NCBI RefSeq assembly: GCF_006483455.1
Contig: NZ_PPPU01000006.1
Coordinates: 218,161-282,160, forward strand
Source: Methylomonas koyamae
Lineage (GTDB): Bacteria; Pseudomonadota; Gammaproteobacteria; Methylococcales; Methylomonadaceae
Direction of reading: 5' to 3'
Length of the DNA: 64,000 bases
Part shown: positions 16,178 through 25,279 of the stretch, piece by piece
Position numbering within the stretch: the first letter of the stretch is position 1
Layout of the letters: every line of letters starts with the position of its first letter
Position numbers and translations under genes: made by a program
Notes under the pieces: model-generated
Database searches by the model: none
What the model was told of the DNA's origin: nothing
Seen by the model: only the letters and a program-made list of their open reading frames with translations

Positions 16178-17088
16178 AGTCGTGCCGATACCTAGCAGCA
16201 TTCTCGCGTCTGGTGGCGTTGGCGATTGCGGCAGCGTTGGCAGCAGCGTGTGCCGGCGGCCCGAGCCGGCCGGTCGAGGCCTTCAATCTGGAAACGCCGC
16301 GGCCGTTCGGTTATCAGATCGGCGATACCGTGCCGATGCGGATTCTGGTGCAGACCCGGCCCGGCGTGCAACTGCAGCCGGCCAGCCTGCCCAAGCCCGG
16401 CCCGCTGAACCGTTGGTTGAATCTGCGCCGGATCGAACTGGTCGAGGCCGGTGCCGACGCGTACCGGATCGACCTGGAATACCAGGTGTTTTATGCGCCG
16501 CTGGAAGTGAAAGCCCTGACCATCCCCGGCTTTGCCTTGCGCTTCAGTCAATACGGCCAAACCGTGGAGGAAAGCGTGCCGCCGTGGCAGTTCACGCTGG
16601 CGCCGTTGCGGGAATTGATCGCCCGGCAGGATGTCGACGGCGAATATTTACGGCCGGATCAACCGCCGGCCTTGTTGTCGACCGCTGCCGTGCGCACCAA
16701 TCTGGCATTGGCGCTGGCGGCCGCGGCGGTGTTGGGCTTGAAGCTGGCGCGGCAGTACGGTTATCTGCCCTGGTTTGCCCGGCGTAGTCCGTTCAAAACC
16801 GCCGAAAAGCGTTTGCGTCGCTTGGCGCCGGCCGAATTGGGTGCCGGACTGGCTGCCTTGCACAGCGCGTTTAATGCGACTTATGGTGCACCGGTATTCG
16901 GTCATCGTTTGCCGGACTTTTTGCGGGCGCATCCCGAATTCGGCCAAATCCAATCCGAACTGGTCTGGTTTTTCGATTACTCCAACCGGTTTTTCTTTGC
17001 CGGGCAGCCGGACTTGGCCGGCGCCGATTTGGACCGCCTGCAAAAACTGTGCGGCTGGTGCCGGGCCATAGAGCGGGGCAGCCGGTGA
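16174..17088 (+). CDS. mxaA: MxaA, methanol dehydrogenase calcium-insertion factor
   Basis: About 304 residues. The N-terminus carries a hydrophobic signal (LVALAIAAALAAAC), followed by a periplasmic beta-rich part and a single membrane helix near the middle (LALALAAAAVLGLKL), then a cytoplasmic tail with FGHRLPDFLRAHPEF. MxaA, MxaK and MxaL are implicated in Ca2+ insertion into methanol dehydrogenase, since mutants can be rescued by high calcium. The start is a GTG inside a GTGA overlap with the mxaS stop, the only start consistent with the signal peptide. The stop overlaps the next gene the same way. Confidence 0.87.
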   Translation: MKSCRYLAAFSRLVALAIAAALAAACAGGPSRPVEAFNLETPRPFGYQIGDTVPMRILVQTRPGVQLQPASLPKPGPLNRWLNLRRIELVEAGADAYRIDLEYQVFYAPLEVKALTIPGFALRFSQYGQTVEESVPPWQFTLAPLRELIARQDVDGEYLRPDQPPALLSTAAVRTNLALALAAAAVLGLKLARQYGYLPWFARRSPFKTAEKRLRRLAPAELGAGLAALHSAFNATYGAPVFGHRLPDFLRAHPEFGQIQSELVWFFDYSNRFFFAGQPDLAGADLDRLQKLCGWCRAIERGSR

Positions 17089-18068
17089 ATCTGGCCGTCG
17101 AACAACCCTGGCTGCTGGCCGGCCTGCTGCTCTGTGCGTTGCCCTTGCTGCGCTACGGCCAGCGCGTAGCCGGCCATCCGGCGTTGGACCTGATACCGGC
17201 GGACGGGCTATCGCTGGCGGTCGACGCCGCCATTCGGCTGTTGGGCGCGTTAGCCTTGGCGGGACTGGTACTGGGGATGGCCGGGATTTACCGCACCGAA
17301 CAGCAGGTCGAGCGTATCGGCCACGGCGCGCATATCGTCTTGCTGCTGGACCGCAGCAACAGCATGGATCAGACCTTTGCCGGTACCGCCGCCGAAACCG
17401 GCGGGGCCGAGAGCAAGGCCGCCGCCGCCCGGCGTTTGCTGAGCCAATTCGTCGAACGCCGCGAACATGACTTGATCGGGGTCGCCGCTTACAGTACCTC
17501 GCCGCTATTCGTCACGCCGCTGACCGAGAACAAGCAGGCCGTAGCCGCCGCCATCGCCGCAACCGCGCGGCCGGCGCTGGCCTATACCAACGTCAGCAAG
17601 GGTTTGGCGTTGGCCTTGTCCTACTTCGACCAACGCCCGGCGGCCGGCGCCCGTATCGTTTTGTTGGTGTCGGACGGCGCCGCGGTGATCGATCCGGACA
17701 GCGAAGCCAAGCTCAGAGAATTGTTTCAGCGCCAGCAGGTACGCTTGTACTGGGTGTTTTTGCGCACCGCCAATAGCCCCGGCCTGTTCGACCAGCCGAG
17801 CGATCCGCGCGACGACAACGCCCAGGCCATGCCGGAGCGCTATTTGCATTTGTTCTTTTCCAGCCTGCACATTCCCTATCAGGCCTATCAAGCGGAAGAC
17901 CCCGGCGCGATGCGGCAGGCGATCGAGGATATCAACCGGCTGGAACAGCAACCGCTGCATTATTTCGAACGGATTCCGAAGCAGGATTTGGCGCCGCTGT
18001 GCTACCGCAGCGCGGCGTTGCTGCTGTTACTCCTGATCGCTGTTAAAGCTTGCGAGGCCAAATGTTAA
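17085..18068 (+). CDS. mxaC: MxaC, VWA-domain maturation protein
   Basis: About 327 residues. N-terminal membrane helices (WLLAGLLLCALPLL, LLGALALAGLVLGMAGIY) precede a von Willebrand factor A domain with MIDAS motif DRSNSMD, Thr in LAYTNVSKGLALAL and Asp in LLVSDGAAV. A C-terminal membrane helix ends LLLLLLIAVKA. This is the BatA-like topology that pairs with MoxR ATPases. Its start is a GTG overlapping the mxaA stop (GTGA). It belongs to the mxaRSACKL maturation set. Confidence 0.88.
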   Translation: MNLAVEQPWLLAGLLLCALPLLRYGQRVAGHPALDLIPADGLSLAVDAAIRLLGALALAGLVLGMAGIYRTEQQVERIGHGAHIVLLLDRSNSMDQTFAGTAAETGGAESKAAAARRLLSQFVERREHDLIGVAAYSTSPLFVTPLTENKQAVAAAIAATARPALAYTNVSKGLALALSYFDQRPAAGARIVLLVSDGAAVIDPDSEAKLRELFQRQQVRLYWVFLRTANSPGLFDQPSDPRDDNAQAMPERYLHLFFSSLHIPYQAYQAEDPGAMRQAIEDINRLEQQPLHYFERIPKQDLAPLCYRSAALLLLLLIAVKACEAKC

Positions 18069-18628
18069 TCCGACGCATCAAACACGGTTTTTGGTGGACC
18101 GCGCTGGCCGCGGCACTGGCGGTGGCGCTGAGCCAGGCCTGGCTCTGGGCCGGGATTGCCGGGCAAAACCGGCTGATTGGGCAGTTGCTGGCCGGACGCG
18201 ATGTTGCGGTCGAGGATTTCGCCAATGCCGATCCGGCGCTGCGACTGGCGCGGGCGGTGTATTTACGCAAAGCCGGGCGTTACGACGATGCGTTAGCGAC
18301 CTTGAACCTGTTGTTGCAGCAGGCGCCGCCGGCCTTGCGCGCTCAGGCCCGTTACAATCTGGGTAATCTGTATCTGACCCAGGCCCAGGAAAAGTTGAAG
18401 GCAGGCGGTGTCGATAGTGCGACGCCGCTGGTCGGCTTGGCCAAACAGGCCTACCGCGAGGCGCTGGCCGCCGACCCCGGCTTTTGGGATGCCAAATACA
18501 ATCTGGAAGTGGCGATGCGTTTACTGCCGGAAATGGACCGGATCAACAGCGGCAATCAGGAAGACGACGGTTCGCAAAAGTCCGAACTGTGGACTTCGTT
18601 GCCGGGCTTTCCGCGTGGCTTGCCGTAA
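18062..18628 (+). CDS. mxaK: MxaK
   Basis: A protein of 188 residues with one N-terminal membrane helix (WWTALAAALAVALSQAWLW) and a periplasmic TPR-like segment (YLRKAGRYDDALATLNLLLQ, ALRAQARYNLGNLYLTQ, DPGFWDAKYNLEVAMRL). MxaK acts with MxaA and MxaL in calcium supply to methanol dehydrogenase. It overlaps the end of mxaC by 7 bp. The TPR-like repeats suggest it scaffolds the two VWA proteins encoded on either side. Confidence 0.86.
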   Translation: MLIRRIKHGFWWTALAAALAVALSQAWLWAGIAGQNRLIGQLLAGRDVAVEDFANADPALRLARAVYLRKAGRYDDALATLNLLLQQAPPALRAQARYNLGNLYLTQAQEKLKAGGVDSATPLVGLAKQAYREALAADPGFWDAKYNLEVAMRLLPEMDRINSGNQEDDGSQKSELWTSLPGFPRGLP

Positions 18629-18699
18629 TGCCTGGCTTCAGGTTGGAACATGGCATTCGCTAATCCAGTCGCAAGCTGTCACTGCCGGAGCTATTGCCA

Positions 18700-19626
18700 A
18701 TGACGCTAGTCAAGGATTTTCGTTTCTGGCTGTTGGCCGCGGCGCTGGCGCTGGCCCTGGTCGCGGCGGCCGGGCCGACCCGCGTTGCCCGCCAGCCCCT
18801 GTACCGGCTGGTGTTCGTCGTCGACATCACCCGCAGCATGAACACCGAGGACTACCGGAGCGACGGCCAGTCCGTCAGCCGGCTGGAGTTCGTCAAGCAG
18901 ACCCTGCGCCAACAACTGCTGGCCTTGCCCTGCCAATCGCAAGTCGGTTTGGGCGTGTTTACCGAACGGCGTTCGGTAGTGTTGTTCGAACCGATCGAAG
19001 TCTGTGCCGGCTTCGCCGAAATCGATGCGGCCATCGCGGCCTTGGATTGGCGCATGGCCTGGGCGGCGGACAGCCGCATCGCCTCCGGTCTGGCATCGAC
19101 GCTGGACGCCTTCAAAAACAGCCGGGATAGTTTGGTATTTTTCAGTGACGGCCAGGAAGCGCCGCCGCCGAATCCGCGCTACCAGCCGGATTTGACCGTA
19201 TTCAAAGGTCAGGTCAAGGGCTTGATCGTCGGCGTCGGCGGCGACCAGGCGGCGCCGATTCCGAAATTCGATGCCAACGGCAAGCGTTTGGGGTTTTACC
19301 GGCCGGAAGATGTTCCGCACCGCTCCACCTTCGGCGAGTCCGATTTGAATCCGGAAAAAATCGAAGGCTACGACGCCCGCAACGCGCCGTTCGGCAGTCG
19401 GGCGGTGAGCGGCGACGAGCATTTGAGCCGCTTGCACGAAGACTATCTGCGTAAACTGGCCGGTGACAGCGGCTTGCGCTATCAGCGCCTGCTGGATGCG
19501 GAAAGCTTGGGTTTGGCGCTGGCACAGAGCGGCTTTGCCGAACCGGGGCAGACCGAAACCGACATCGCCTGGCAATTTGCCGGGTTGGCCGGGTTGGCGC
19601 TGGCGGCGCTGTACTGGCGCAACTAA
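18700..19626 (+). CDS. mxaL: MxaL, VWA-domain maturation protein
   Basis: About 308 residues. An N-terminal membrane helix (FWLLAAALALALVAAAG) is followed by a VWA domain with MIDAS-type DITRSMN, IASGLASTLDAF and FFSDGQE; a C-terminal helix ends LAGLALAALYWRN. It is a BatB-like partner to MxaC. ATG 18700 has CCGGAG 9 nt upstream and is preferred to a TTG at 18694. It is the last gene of the operon; only 3 bp separate its stop from the stop of the convergent aminotransferase, leaving no room for a separate terminator. Confidence 0.88.
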   Translation: MTLVKDFRFWLLAAALALALVAAAGPTRVARQPLYRLVFVVDITRSMNTEDYRSDGQSVSRLEFVKQTLRQQLLALPCQSQVGLGVFTERRSVVLFEPIEVCAGFAEIDAAIAALDWRMAWAADSRIASGLASTLDAFKNSRDSLVFFSDGQEAPPPNPRYQPDLTVFKGQVKGLIVGVGGDQAAPIPKFDANGKRLGFYRPEDVPHRSTFGESDLNPEKIEGYDARNAPFGSRAVSGDEHLSRLHEDYLRKLAGDSGLRYQRLLDAESLGLALAQSGFAEPGQTETDIAWQFAGLAGLALAALYWRN

Positions 19627-19629
19627 GGC

Positions 19630-20763
19630 TTAGTCAGCCGGCGGGCAGTCGGCGGCAATCGCCAAGGCCCGTTCGATCTCGTCCAGCGAATTGTAAAAAT
19701 GTGGCGAGAAACGCACGCCGCCGCCGCGCAAGGCGCAGACCACGCCGTGCTGTTGCAGATGCCGGTACAGCGTCTCGTTACCGGCTTCGCGGTGTTTGAA
19801 CACGACGATGCCGGACTTCAGTCTGGGCGCCGCTTCGGACAGCAACAACAGATTCGGCTGATTGCGGATGGCGTGACGCAAAAAGTCGCTGCGTTCCAGC
19901 ACCAGCGTTTCCACGTTTGCCATCCCGGTCTCCAATAACAACGACAGGCTGGCCGACAGGGCCTGAATCCCCAGCATGTTCGGGCTGCCGCATTCGAAGC
20001 GGCGGGCGCTGGGGTGAATCTCCCAGGGTCGATTCTCGTAGTTGTGGGTGTCCTTCATCATGTGCCAGCCGTACTGGCTCAAACTCAGCCGCTCCCTCGC
20101 CTCAGGTGTCGTGTAAAACACGCCCAAGCCCTCCGGGCCGAACAGCCATTTGTGGCCGTCGGCCATCGCAAAATCGGCTTGGCAAGTCTGTACGTCGAAT
20201 TGCACCGCACCCAGGCTTTGAATCGCGTCGACGCAAAACAGGATGCCGCGCCGCTTGCAGAATTCGCCGATGCGCTCCAAATCCATTCTCAGGCCGGAAC
20301 CGAATTGAATCGAACTGACGGTCAGCAGCCGGGTGTTTTGGTCCACCAGCGCAAACAGCGCGTCTTCCGGCGTCGCCGCGCTGCGCAGGTCGGCCTCGCG
20401 GAATTCCACGCCCCGAGCCGCCAGGGCTTGCCAGGGCAGGCGGTTGGAGGGGAACTCTTCGTTGCTGGAAACGATGTTGTCGCCGGCTTGCCAGGGCAGG
20501 CCGCAGGCCACGAAGGACAGCGCCTCCGAGGTGTTTTTGACCAGGGCGATATCGTCGGCCGACGCCGCGTTGAGCAGTTCCTTGAACTGGCGCCGAATCA
20601 GCAATTCTTTTTTCAGCCAATCCGGGTAGTAATGCGAACCCCAGTCGCGGTTTTGTTCGACAAAGGCGATGACGGCGGCACTGGTGCGTTTCGGCCACGG
20701 CGCCACGGCGGCATGGTTCAAGTAGATCAATTCGTCGCTGAGCGGAAATTCGGGATGTTTCAT
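19630..20763 (-). CDS. Class V aminotransferase-fold PLP enzyme
   Basis: About 377 residues of the aminotransferase class V / cysteine desulfurase-like fold. It has YLNHAAVAPWP near the N-terminus, KNTSEALSFVACGL, VDAIQSLGAVQFDV, and the PLP-binding lysine in MADGHKWLFGPEGLGVFY. The C-terminus has ALRGGGVRFSPHFYNSLDEIERAL, typical of the isopenicillin-N-epimerase/kynureninase-like branch. There is no obvious mobile catalytic Cys loop, so a sulfur role is unproven. ATG 20763 lies after a GGAG; an upstream in-frame start at 20823 would add an unlikely 20 residues. Substrate unknown. Confidence 0.8.
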   Translation of the reverse strand: MKHPEFPLSDELIYLNHAAVAPWPKRTSAAVIAFVEQNRDWGSHYYPDWLKKELLIRRQFKELLNAASADDIALVKNTSEALSFVACGLPWQAGDNIVSSNEEFPSNRLPWQALAARGVEFREADLRSAATPEDALFALVDQNTRLLTVSSIQFGSGLRMDLERIGEFCKRRGILFCVDAIQSLGAVQFDVQTCQADFAMADGHKWLFGPEGLGVFYTTPEARERLSLSQYGWHMMKDTHNYENRPWEIHPSARRFECGSPNMLGIQALSASLSLLLETGMANVETLVLERSDFLRHAIRNQPNLLLLSEAAPRLKSGIVVFKHREAGNETLYRHLQQHGVVCALRGGGVRFSPHFYNSLDEIERALAIAADCPPAD

Positions 20764-20976
20764 AATCGGGGCTCCGGCTGGTAGGAATGCCGCGCGGGGC
20801 ACGGGTGACTGGCTCGAGACCAATCATAACGGGGGTGGCGGCGCAATTTCAATCGATTGTCGGCATTTACCGGCTACCGGCAAAGCTCGGTGTCGGCCAA
20901 GCCGTGATATAAAACGCTATTGGCGGCCGCGAACCGTTGCCGCGACTAAACATTCAGATTTTAATAGTTATCGAAC

Positions 20977-22512
20977 ATGATGGAATTGATTTGGATTAGC
21001 GCAGCCTATCTGACCGGCCTGGTCGCCAGCAGGTTGTCGTTTCCGCCGTTAGTCGGCTATCTGGCGGCCGGCTATGCCCTGAATGCGCTCGGCGTCGCGC
21101 CGTTGGCCGATCTGAACCACATCGCCGAGATCGGCATCGAGTTGCTGTTGTTTTCGGTGGGATTGAAATTGAAACCGGCTTCGTTGATCCGGCGCGAGGT
21201 GATCAGCGTCGGCGGCGCCCATCTGTTGATGACCACGTTTTTTTCGGCGCTGGTATTTTTCTGGTTGGAGCGGCATGTCACCGGCGGCCTGGTGCTGGGC
21301 GTCAGTCTGGCTTTTTCCAGTACCGTGCTGGCGATCAAGGTGCTGGAAGACAACGGCGAATTGTCGTCGCTGCACGGCCGCGACGTGATGAGTATTCTGA
21401 TTTTGCAGGATATCGTCGCGATCGGGCTGCTGGCGGTGGCGGAAGGAAAACAGCCGACGCATTGGGCCTTGGCCTTGTTTTTGTTGCCGCTGCTGCGGCC
21501 GCTGGCCCATCGGATGCTTGCTGCCAGCCGTTCGTCCGAACTATTGCTGCTCCTGGGCGTAACCTTGGCCTTGGCCGGCGGCGTTGCCGCCGAAACGGTC
21601 GGAATTTCCGCGGATATCGGCGCGTTACTGACCGGCATCATGCTGGCCAATCATGCCAAAATCAACGAATTGACCGACCGCTTGTGGAGCTTGAAAGAAC
21701 TGTTCCTGGTGGCGTTTTTTCTACAGATCGGTATCAGCGATCTCCCCAGCCGGGAACAAGTGTTCATGGCGCTGCAATTGTTGGCGCTGTTGCCGGTGCA
21801 AGGCATATTGTTTTTTGGCTTGTTCCTGTTTTCCGGCCTGCGGGCGCGCACCGCCTTCGTCTCGACGTTGGCGTTAACGACTTATAGCGAATTTGCGTTG
21901 ATTACGACCCGCGCCGTGGTGGACGCCAACTTGCTGCCCGGCGAATGGAATGCCGTCATCAGTCTGGCGGTGGCCGGCTCGCTGGCGTTTGCGGCGCCGC
22001 TGAACCGCTATTCGCATGCCTTGTTTTCCTGGTTCGAGCCGTATCTGGTGCGCTTCGAAAAGAAAACCGGCAATCCGGACCGATTGCCGGAATCCTTCGG
22101 CGTCGCCGAATGGCTGGTGATCGGCATGGGCCGTACCGGCCTATCGGCCTACCAGGCCTTGTCGGCTCAGGAACAGCGGGTGGTGGGCCTGGACGCCGAC
22201 CCCACCGTACTGGAAAACCTGTTGGCCGAGGGCCGGCGCGTGGTCTACGGCGATGCCGAGGACAGCGAGCTGTGGAGCGGATTGCGCCTGGAGCGAATGA
22301 AGGGCGTCGTAATTACCGTGCCGGACGTCGAAACCCGTCTGCTCGCCATCAGCCAACTGCGCAAACGCGGCTTCAAAGGCCGAATCGGCACACTGTGCCA
22401 CCACCAGGACGAAGAACCCGAACTAAACCGCGTCGGCGCCGACTTCGTGATTCATCCGTTGGTTGAAGCGGGTAACCAATTGGCTAGGAATATGCTGGGG
22501 GGTGAGGGGTGA
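20977..22512 (+). CDS. Kef-type K+/H+ antiporter with TrkA-N domain
   Basis: A 511-residue monovalent cation:proton antiporter (CPA2). Around twelve membrane helices fill the first 370 residues, including LPFPP-like SRLSFPPLVGYLAAGY and SLAFSSTVLAIKVLED, a CPA2 hallmark. A cytosolic Rossmann NAD-binding domain follows (LVIGMGRTGLSAYQAL, VVGLDADP, VVYGDAED) and ends soon after, with no separate RCK-C. This layout fits KefB/YbaL-like exchangers for potassium efflux and pH or electrophile stress. ATG 20977 and 20980 are both possible. It is monocistronic. Confidence 0.86.
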   Translation: MMELIWISAAYLTGLVASRLSFPPLVGYLAAGYALNALGVAPLADLNHIAEIGIELLLFSVGLKLKPASLIRREVISVGGAHLLMTTFFSALVFFWLERHVTGGLVLGVSLAFSSTVLAIKVLEDNGELSSLHGRDVMSILILQDIVAIGLLAVAEGKQPTHWALALFLLPLLRPLAHRMLAASRSSELLLLLGVTLALAGGVAAETVGISADIGALLTGIMLANHAKINELTDRLWSLKELFLVAFFLQIGISDLPSREQVFMALQLLALLPVQGILFFGLFLFSGLRARTAFVSTLALTTYSEFALITTRAVVDANLLPGEWNAVISLAVAGSLAFAAPLNRYSHALFSWFEPYLVRFEKKTGNPDRLPESFGVAEWLVIGMGRTGLSAYQALSAQEQRVVGLDADPTVLENLLAEGRRVVYGDAEDSELWSGLRLERMKGVVITVPDVETRLLAISQLRKRGFKGRIGTLCHHQDEEPELNRVGADFVIHPLVEAGNQLARNMLGGEG

Positions 22513-23170
22513 TGACGGAGTGTTGGGCGGCGAAAGTCGAGCCATAAGCGAGTTGGTTGAACTTTCCAATGACTGCTAATGGGTCATTGGCTGAATCTGG
22601 GTTTGTGGACGTAGGCTGGGTTGAATGATAATGAAACCCAGCTTCGAAGCCGATAAGTTTCGTTATAAAAAGTGTAGTTTGAATGCAAAGAATCCTGGTT
22701 GTTTCAAGACATCTGCTGGGTTTTGCGTTGCTCTACCCAGCCAACGGTCCTGAGCGGCAAATGTCGACCCTTTCCAGCCGGTCGAACTTCGCTAAACCTG
22801 CCAATCACTCAAATCCATATTCTGACAACTGGAAGGATACAAAGCAGCCACTTGGGATCTCTCAACCAATCGAACAATTTGATGTCGTACTTTGCTTGCG
22901 AAAAGTGGTCATCTGAGTGGCCGTTGAAAGTAATTCTCTGATAAGCGCCTCTTGCAGGAGAGTTGGGTATCTTTAACTAACAAGCAGTAACGCCACTTAT
23001 TGGCTGATTCTTTACAGCTCAAGAAAATTCAATCCGTCATTTCATCCAGAATGTCCTTTATCGCAGGGTCAGAACGTGCCAATAACTTATGATCACAAAA
23101 TTTTTTTGTAAGGTTTGATCCTCTCCTAACGACTTAGAGCATATAGTCGAGCCAATCCAGGAGATTTCCC
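22513..23170. other. Long intergenic region before the phosphate transporter gene
   Basis: About 660 bp without a credible gene; the short open frames lack ribosome-binding sites and coding bias. It contains degenerate CAATGACTGCTAATGGGTCATTGG and GTCGACCCTTTCCAGCCGGTCGA inverted arms, which look like decayed dispersed repeats. GC content falls along it, and it marks the left boundary of the arsenic gene group. AGGAGA lies just before the transporter ATG. Confidence 0.5.
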
Positions 23171-24286
23171 ATGCTCACCAGTATTTTATTTATCAGCATC
23201 TGGTTCCTGGCCTATGCCAACGGTGCGAATGACAACTTTAAGGGTGTGGCGAGTTTGTTTGGCAGCGGCATTTTGAACTTTCGGCAAGCTCTGACTTGGG
23301 CGACGTTAACGACGTTGGCCGGTTCGATTACTTCTTTATTTCTAGCTCAGACTTTGCTGGTTAAATTTTCCGGCAAAGGCTTAGCTCCGGACGAATTGAT
23401 ACAGTCGCTACCGTTCATGATTGCTGTCGCAGGTGGCGCCGGAATGACGGTTGTTTTGGCGACTCGTTATGGATTTCCGGTTTCCACAACTCACGCATTG
23501 TTGGGCGCTATGGTCGGCGGCACGATATTGGCGAGCTCCGGCAGTCTCAACCTTACACCTCTGTTGAGCAACTTTGTATTGCCATTGCTTTTGAGTCCGT
23601 TGGTGGCTTTACTGGCTACTGGTTTGCTGTATTGGTTTCTGGCTCTGTGGTCTAGTCGCCTGCGAAGCGAAAACGACTGGTGTATATGCGTTCAACAACC
23701 GAACAATCAGGCACTGGCCGGTAACGCCAATATGACCATGGCGATCGATTCGATATTGATTCCGTCGTTAACCCTCGATCGACAAGAAGTTTGCACCGAG
23801 CGGCAAGCTAGCCAGATTTGGGGAATTGAACGCCTGCGTGACGGACTCCATTTTTGCAGCGCCGGCGCGGTTTGTTTTGCTCGTGGCCTGAACGACACTC
23901 CGAAAATTGCCGCCTTGTTATTGTTGGCCCCCGGTTTTGATTTGCATTGGATCATTATTCTGGTTGCTTCGGCGATGATGTTGGGTGGGGTGTTCAATGC
24001 ACGGCGGGTGGCGGAAACCATGAGTCATAAAATCACTACTATCACGCAGGAACAGGGCTTATCGGCTAATCTGGTCACGGCACTGTTAGTGATTTTTGCC
24101 AGCAAGTTTGGCATGCCGGTTTCCACCACCCATGTTTCCGTAGGTTCATTATTCGGCATTGGCTTGGTTAGCGGCAAGGCCAATTCAGGAGTGATCAAGT
24201 CAATTGCCTTATCCTGGTTGCTGACCCTGCCGTGTGCAGCTATTTGTTCGGCAGCAATCACACTCTGCTTTAACACCAAACTTTAA
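23171..24286 (+). CDS. PiT-family inorganic phosphate transporter
   Basis: A 371-residue membrane permease of the PiT (PHO4) family. It has the two internally repeated signatures: FLAYANGANDNFKGVASLFG at the N-terminus and FARGLNDTPKIAALL in the second half. Each half also holds a GFPVSTTHALLGA/GMPVSTTHVSVGS motif. PiT proteins take up phosphate with H+ or Na+ and also admit arsenate. As first gene of an organoarsenical cluster it may supply phosphate, or bring arsenate in; both are inference. At 371 residues it is short for the family because the central loop is brief. The ribosome-binding site is AGGAGA. Confidence 0.88.
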   Translation: MLTSILFISIWFLAYANGANDNFKGVASLFGSGILNFRQALTWATLTTLAGSITSLFLAQTLLVKFSGKGLAPDELIQSLPFMIAVAGGAGMTVVLATRYGFPVSTTHALLGAMVGGTILASSGSLNLTPLLSNFVLPLLLSPLVALLATGLLYWFLALWSSRLRSENDWCICVQQPNNQALAGNANMTMAIDSILIPSLTLDRQEVCTERQASQIWGIERLRDGLHFCSAGAVCFARGLNDTPKIAALLLLAPGFDLHWIIILVASAMMLGGVFNARRVAETMSHKITTITQEQGLSANLVTALLVIFASKFGMPVSTTHVSVGSLFGIGLVSGKANSGVIKSIALSWLLTLPCAAICSAAITLCFNTKL

Positions 24287-24396
24287 AAGTCAAAAAACAA
24301 GAAACTGCATGAAGATCGGTTTTGAGTTTAGTCAACCTACTCGTTTATGACCGGGCTAACGCTTAAGATGAAGCAACAAACCTACCCTCTGGAAAT

Positions 24397-25206
24397 ATGC
24401 CGATAAAATATTTGAGAGAAATGATTGATGAGACGCTTGGTACATTTGTACTGGTCTTGTTCGGCTGTGGCTCTGTTGCTGTTTCGGTTTTATTTAATGC
24501 ACATCAAGGATTAATGCAAATTGCGCTAGTCTGGGGAATAGCTGTGACGCTGGCTATTTACCTGACCCGGCATTTATCCTGTGCACATCTTAACCCTGCC
24601 GTCAGTGTAGCGATGGTCGTTGGTGGACGGATGCCAATTGCCCGATTACCGATTTATGTAATCAGTCAATTTGTTGGAGCCGTAACGGCGGGATTGGTCA
24701 TTTACGCGCTTTTCGCGCCATCAATTGCGGCTTATGAAACAGCTCACGGCATCATTCGAGGCACCGCTGACTCTATCAAAACCGCTATGTTATTTGGTGA
24801 GTACTACTTCAGCCCGGGCAGTACAGCGGTCGTATCCATGCACTTGGCATTGATTGCGGAAGCTTTTGGGACATTGTTGTTAGTATTGATGATATTCGCC
24901 TTAACCGAAGGTTGTAACGTTGGCCGCCCGGATGACGGATTGGCTCCAGTTTTCATCGGTTTGACTGTAACCTCTTTCATTTGCCTAATTGCTCCTCTCA
25001 CTCAAGCCGGATTAAACCCGACGCGCGATTTTGGGCCGCGCATGGTCGCCTTATTAATGGGGTGGAATGGTGCCGCATTCCCGGATCAAGAAGGCGGCTT
25101 TTTTTTCGTCTACATCGCCGGTCCTTTGTTGGGTGGTATTGTCGCCGCCATTTTTTTTGTGCGCATCCTCGAACCAGCCATGAAAACTCCACCCTGCTGT
25201 TCGTGA
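24397..25206 (+). CDS. MIP-family aquaglyceroporin, possible arsenite channel
   Basis: A 269-residue channel of the major intrinsic protein family with six membrane helices. The first signature is intact (CAHLNPAVSVAM). The second reads AGLNPTRDFGPRM, with NPT in place of the usual NPA; the following Arg and DFGPR fit the glycerol-facilitator (GlpF-like) branch. Aquaglyceroporins conduct arsenite, and AqpS-type members sit in ars operons as efflux channels. Its place 74 bp before arsM supports movement of trivalent or methylated arsenic. A glycerol role for the sugar part of arsenosugars is also possible. Confidence 0.85.
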   Translation: MPIKYLREMIDETLGTFVLVLFGCGSVAVSVLFNAHQGLMQIALVWGIAVTLAIYLTRHLSCAHLNPAVSVAMVVGGRMPIARLPIYVISQFVGAVTAGLVIYALFAPSIAAYETAHGIIRGTADSIKTAMLFGEYYFSPGSTAVVSMHLALIAEAFGTLLLVLMIFALTEGCNVGRPDDGLAPVFIGLTVTSFICLIAPLTQAGLNPTRDFGPRMVALLMGWNGAAFPDQEGGFFFVYIAGPLLGGIVAAIFFVRILEPAMKTPPCCS

Positions 25207-25279
25207 ACACGATAATCCACAATAGTTACATCAATCTTCCTATTTTCTAAATACAGACATTACCGCTTGAGGTATCCCA

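Noticed and set aside
22683..22941. Small hypothetical genes in the 22513-23170 spacer
   Set aside because: No ribosome-binding site, no codon bias or motif, and two overlapping frames of similar length; not distinguishable from chance.
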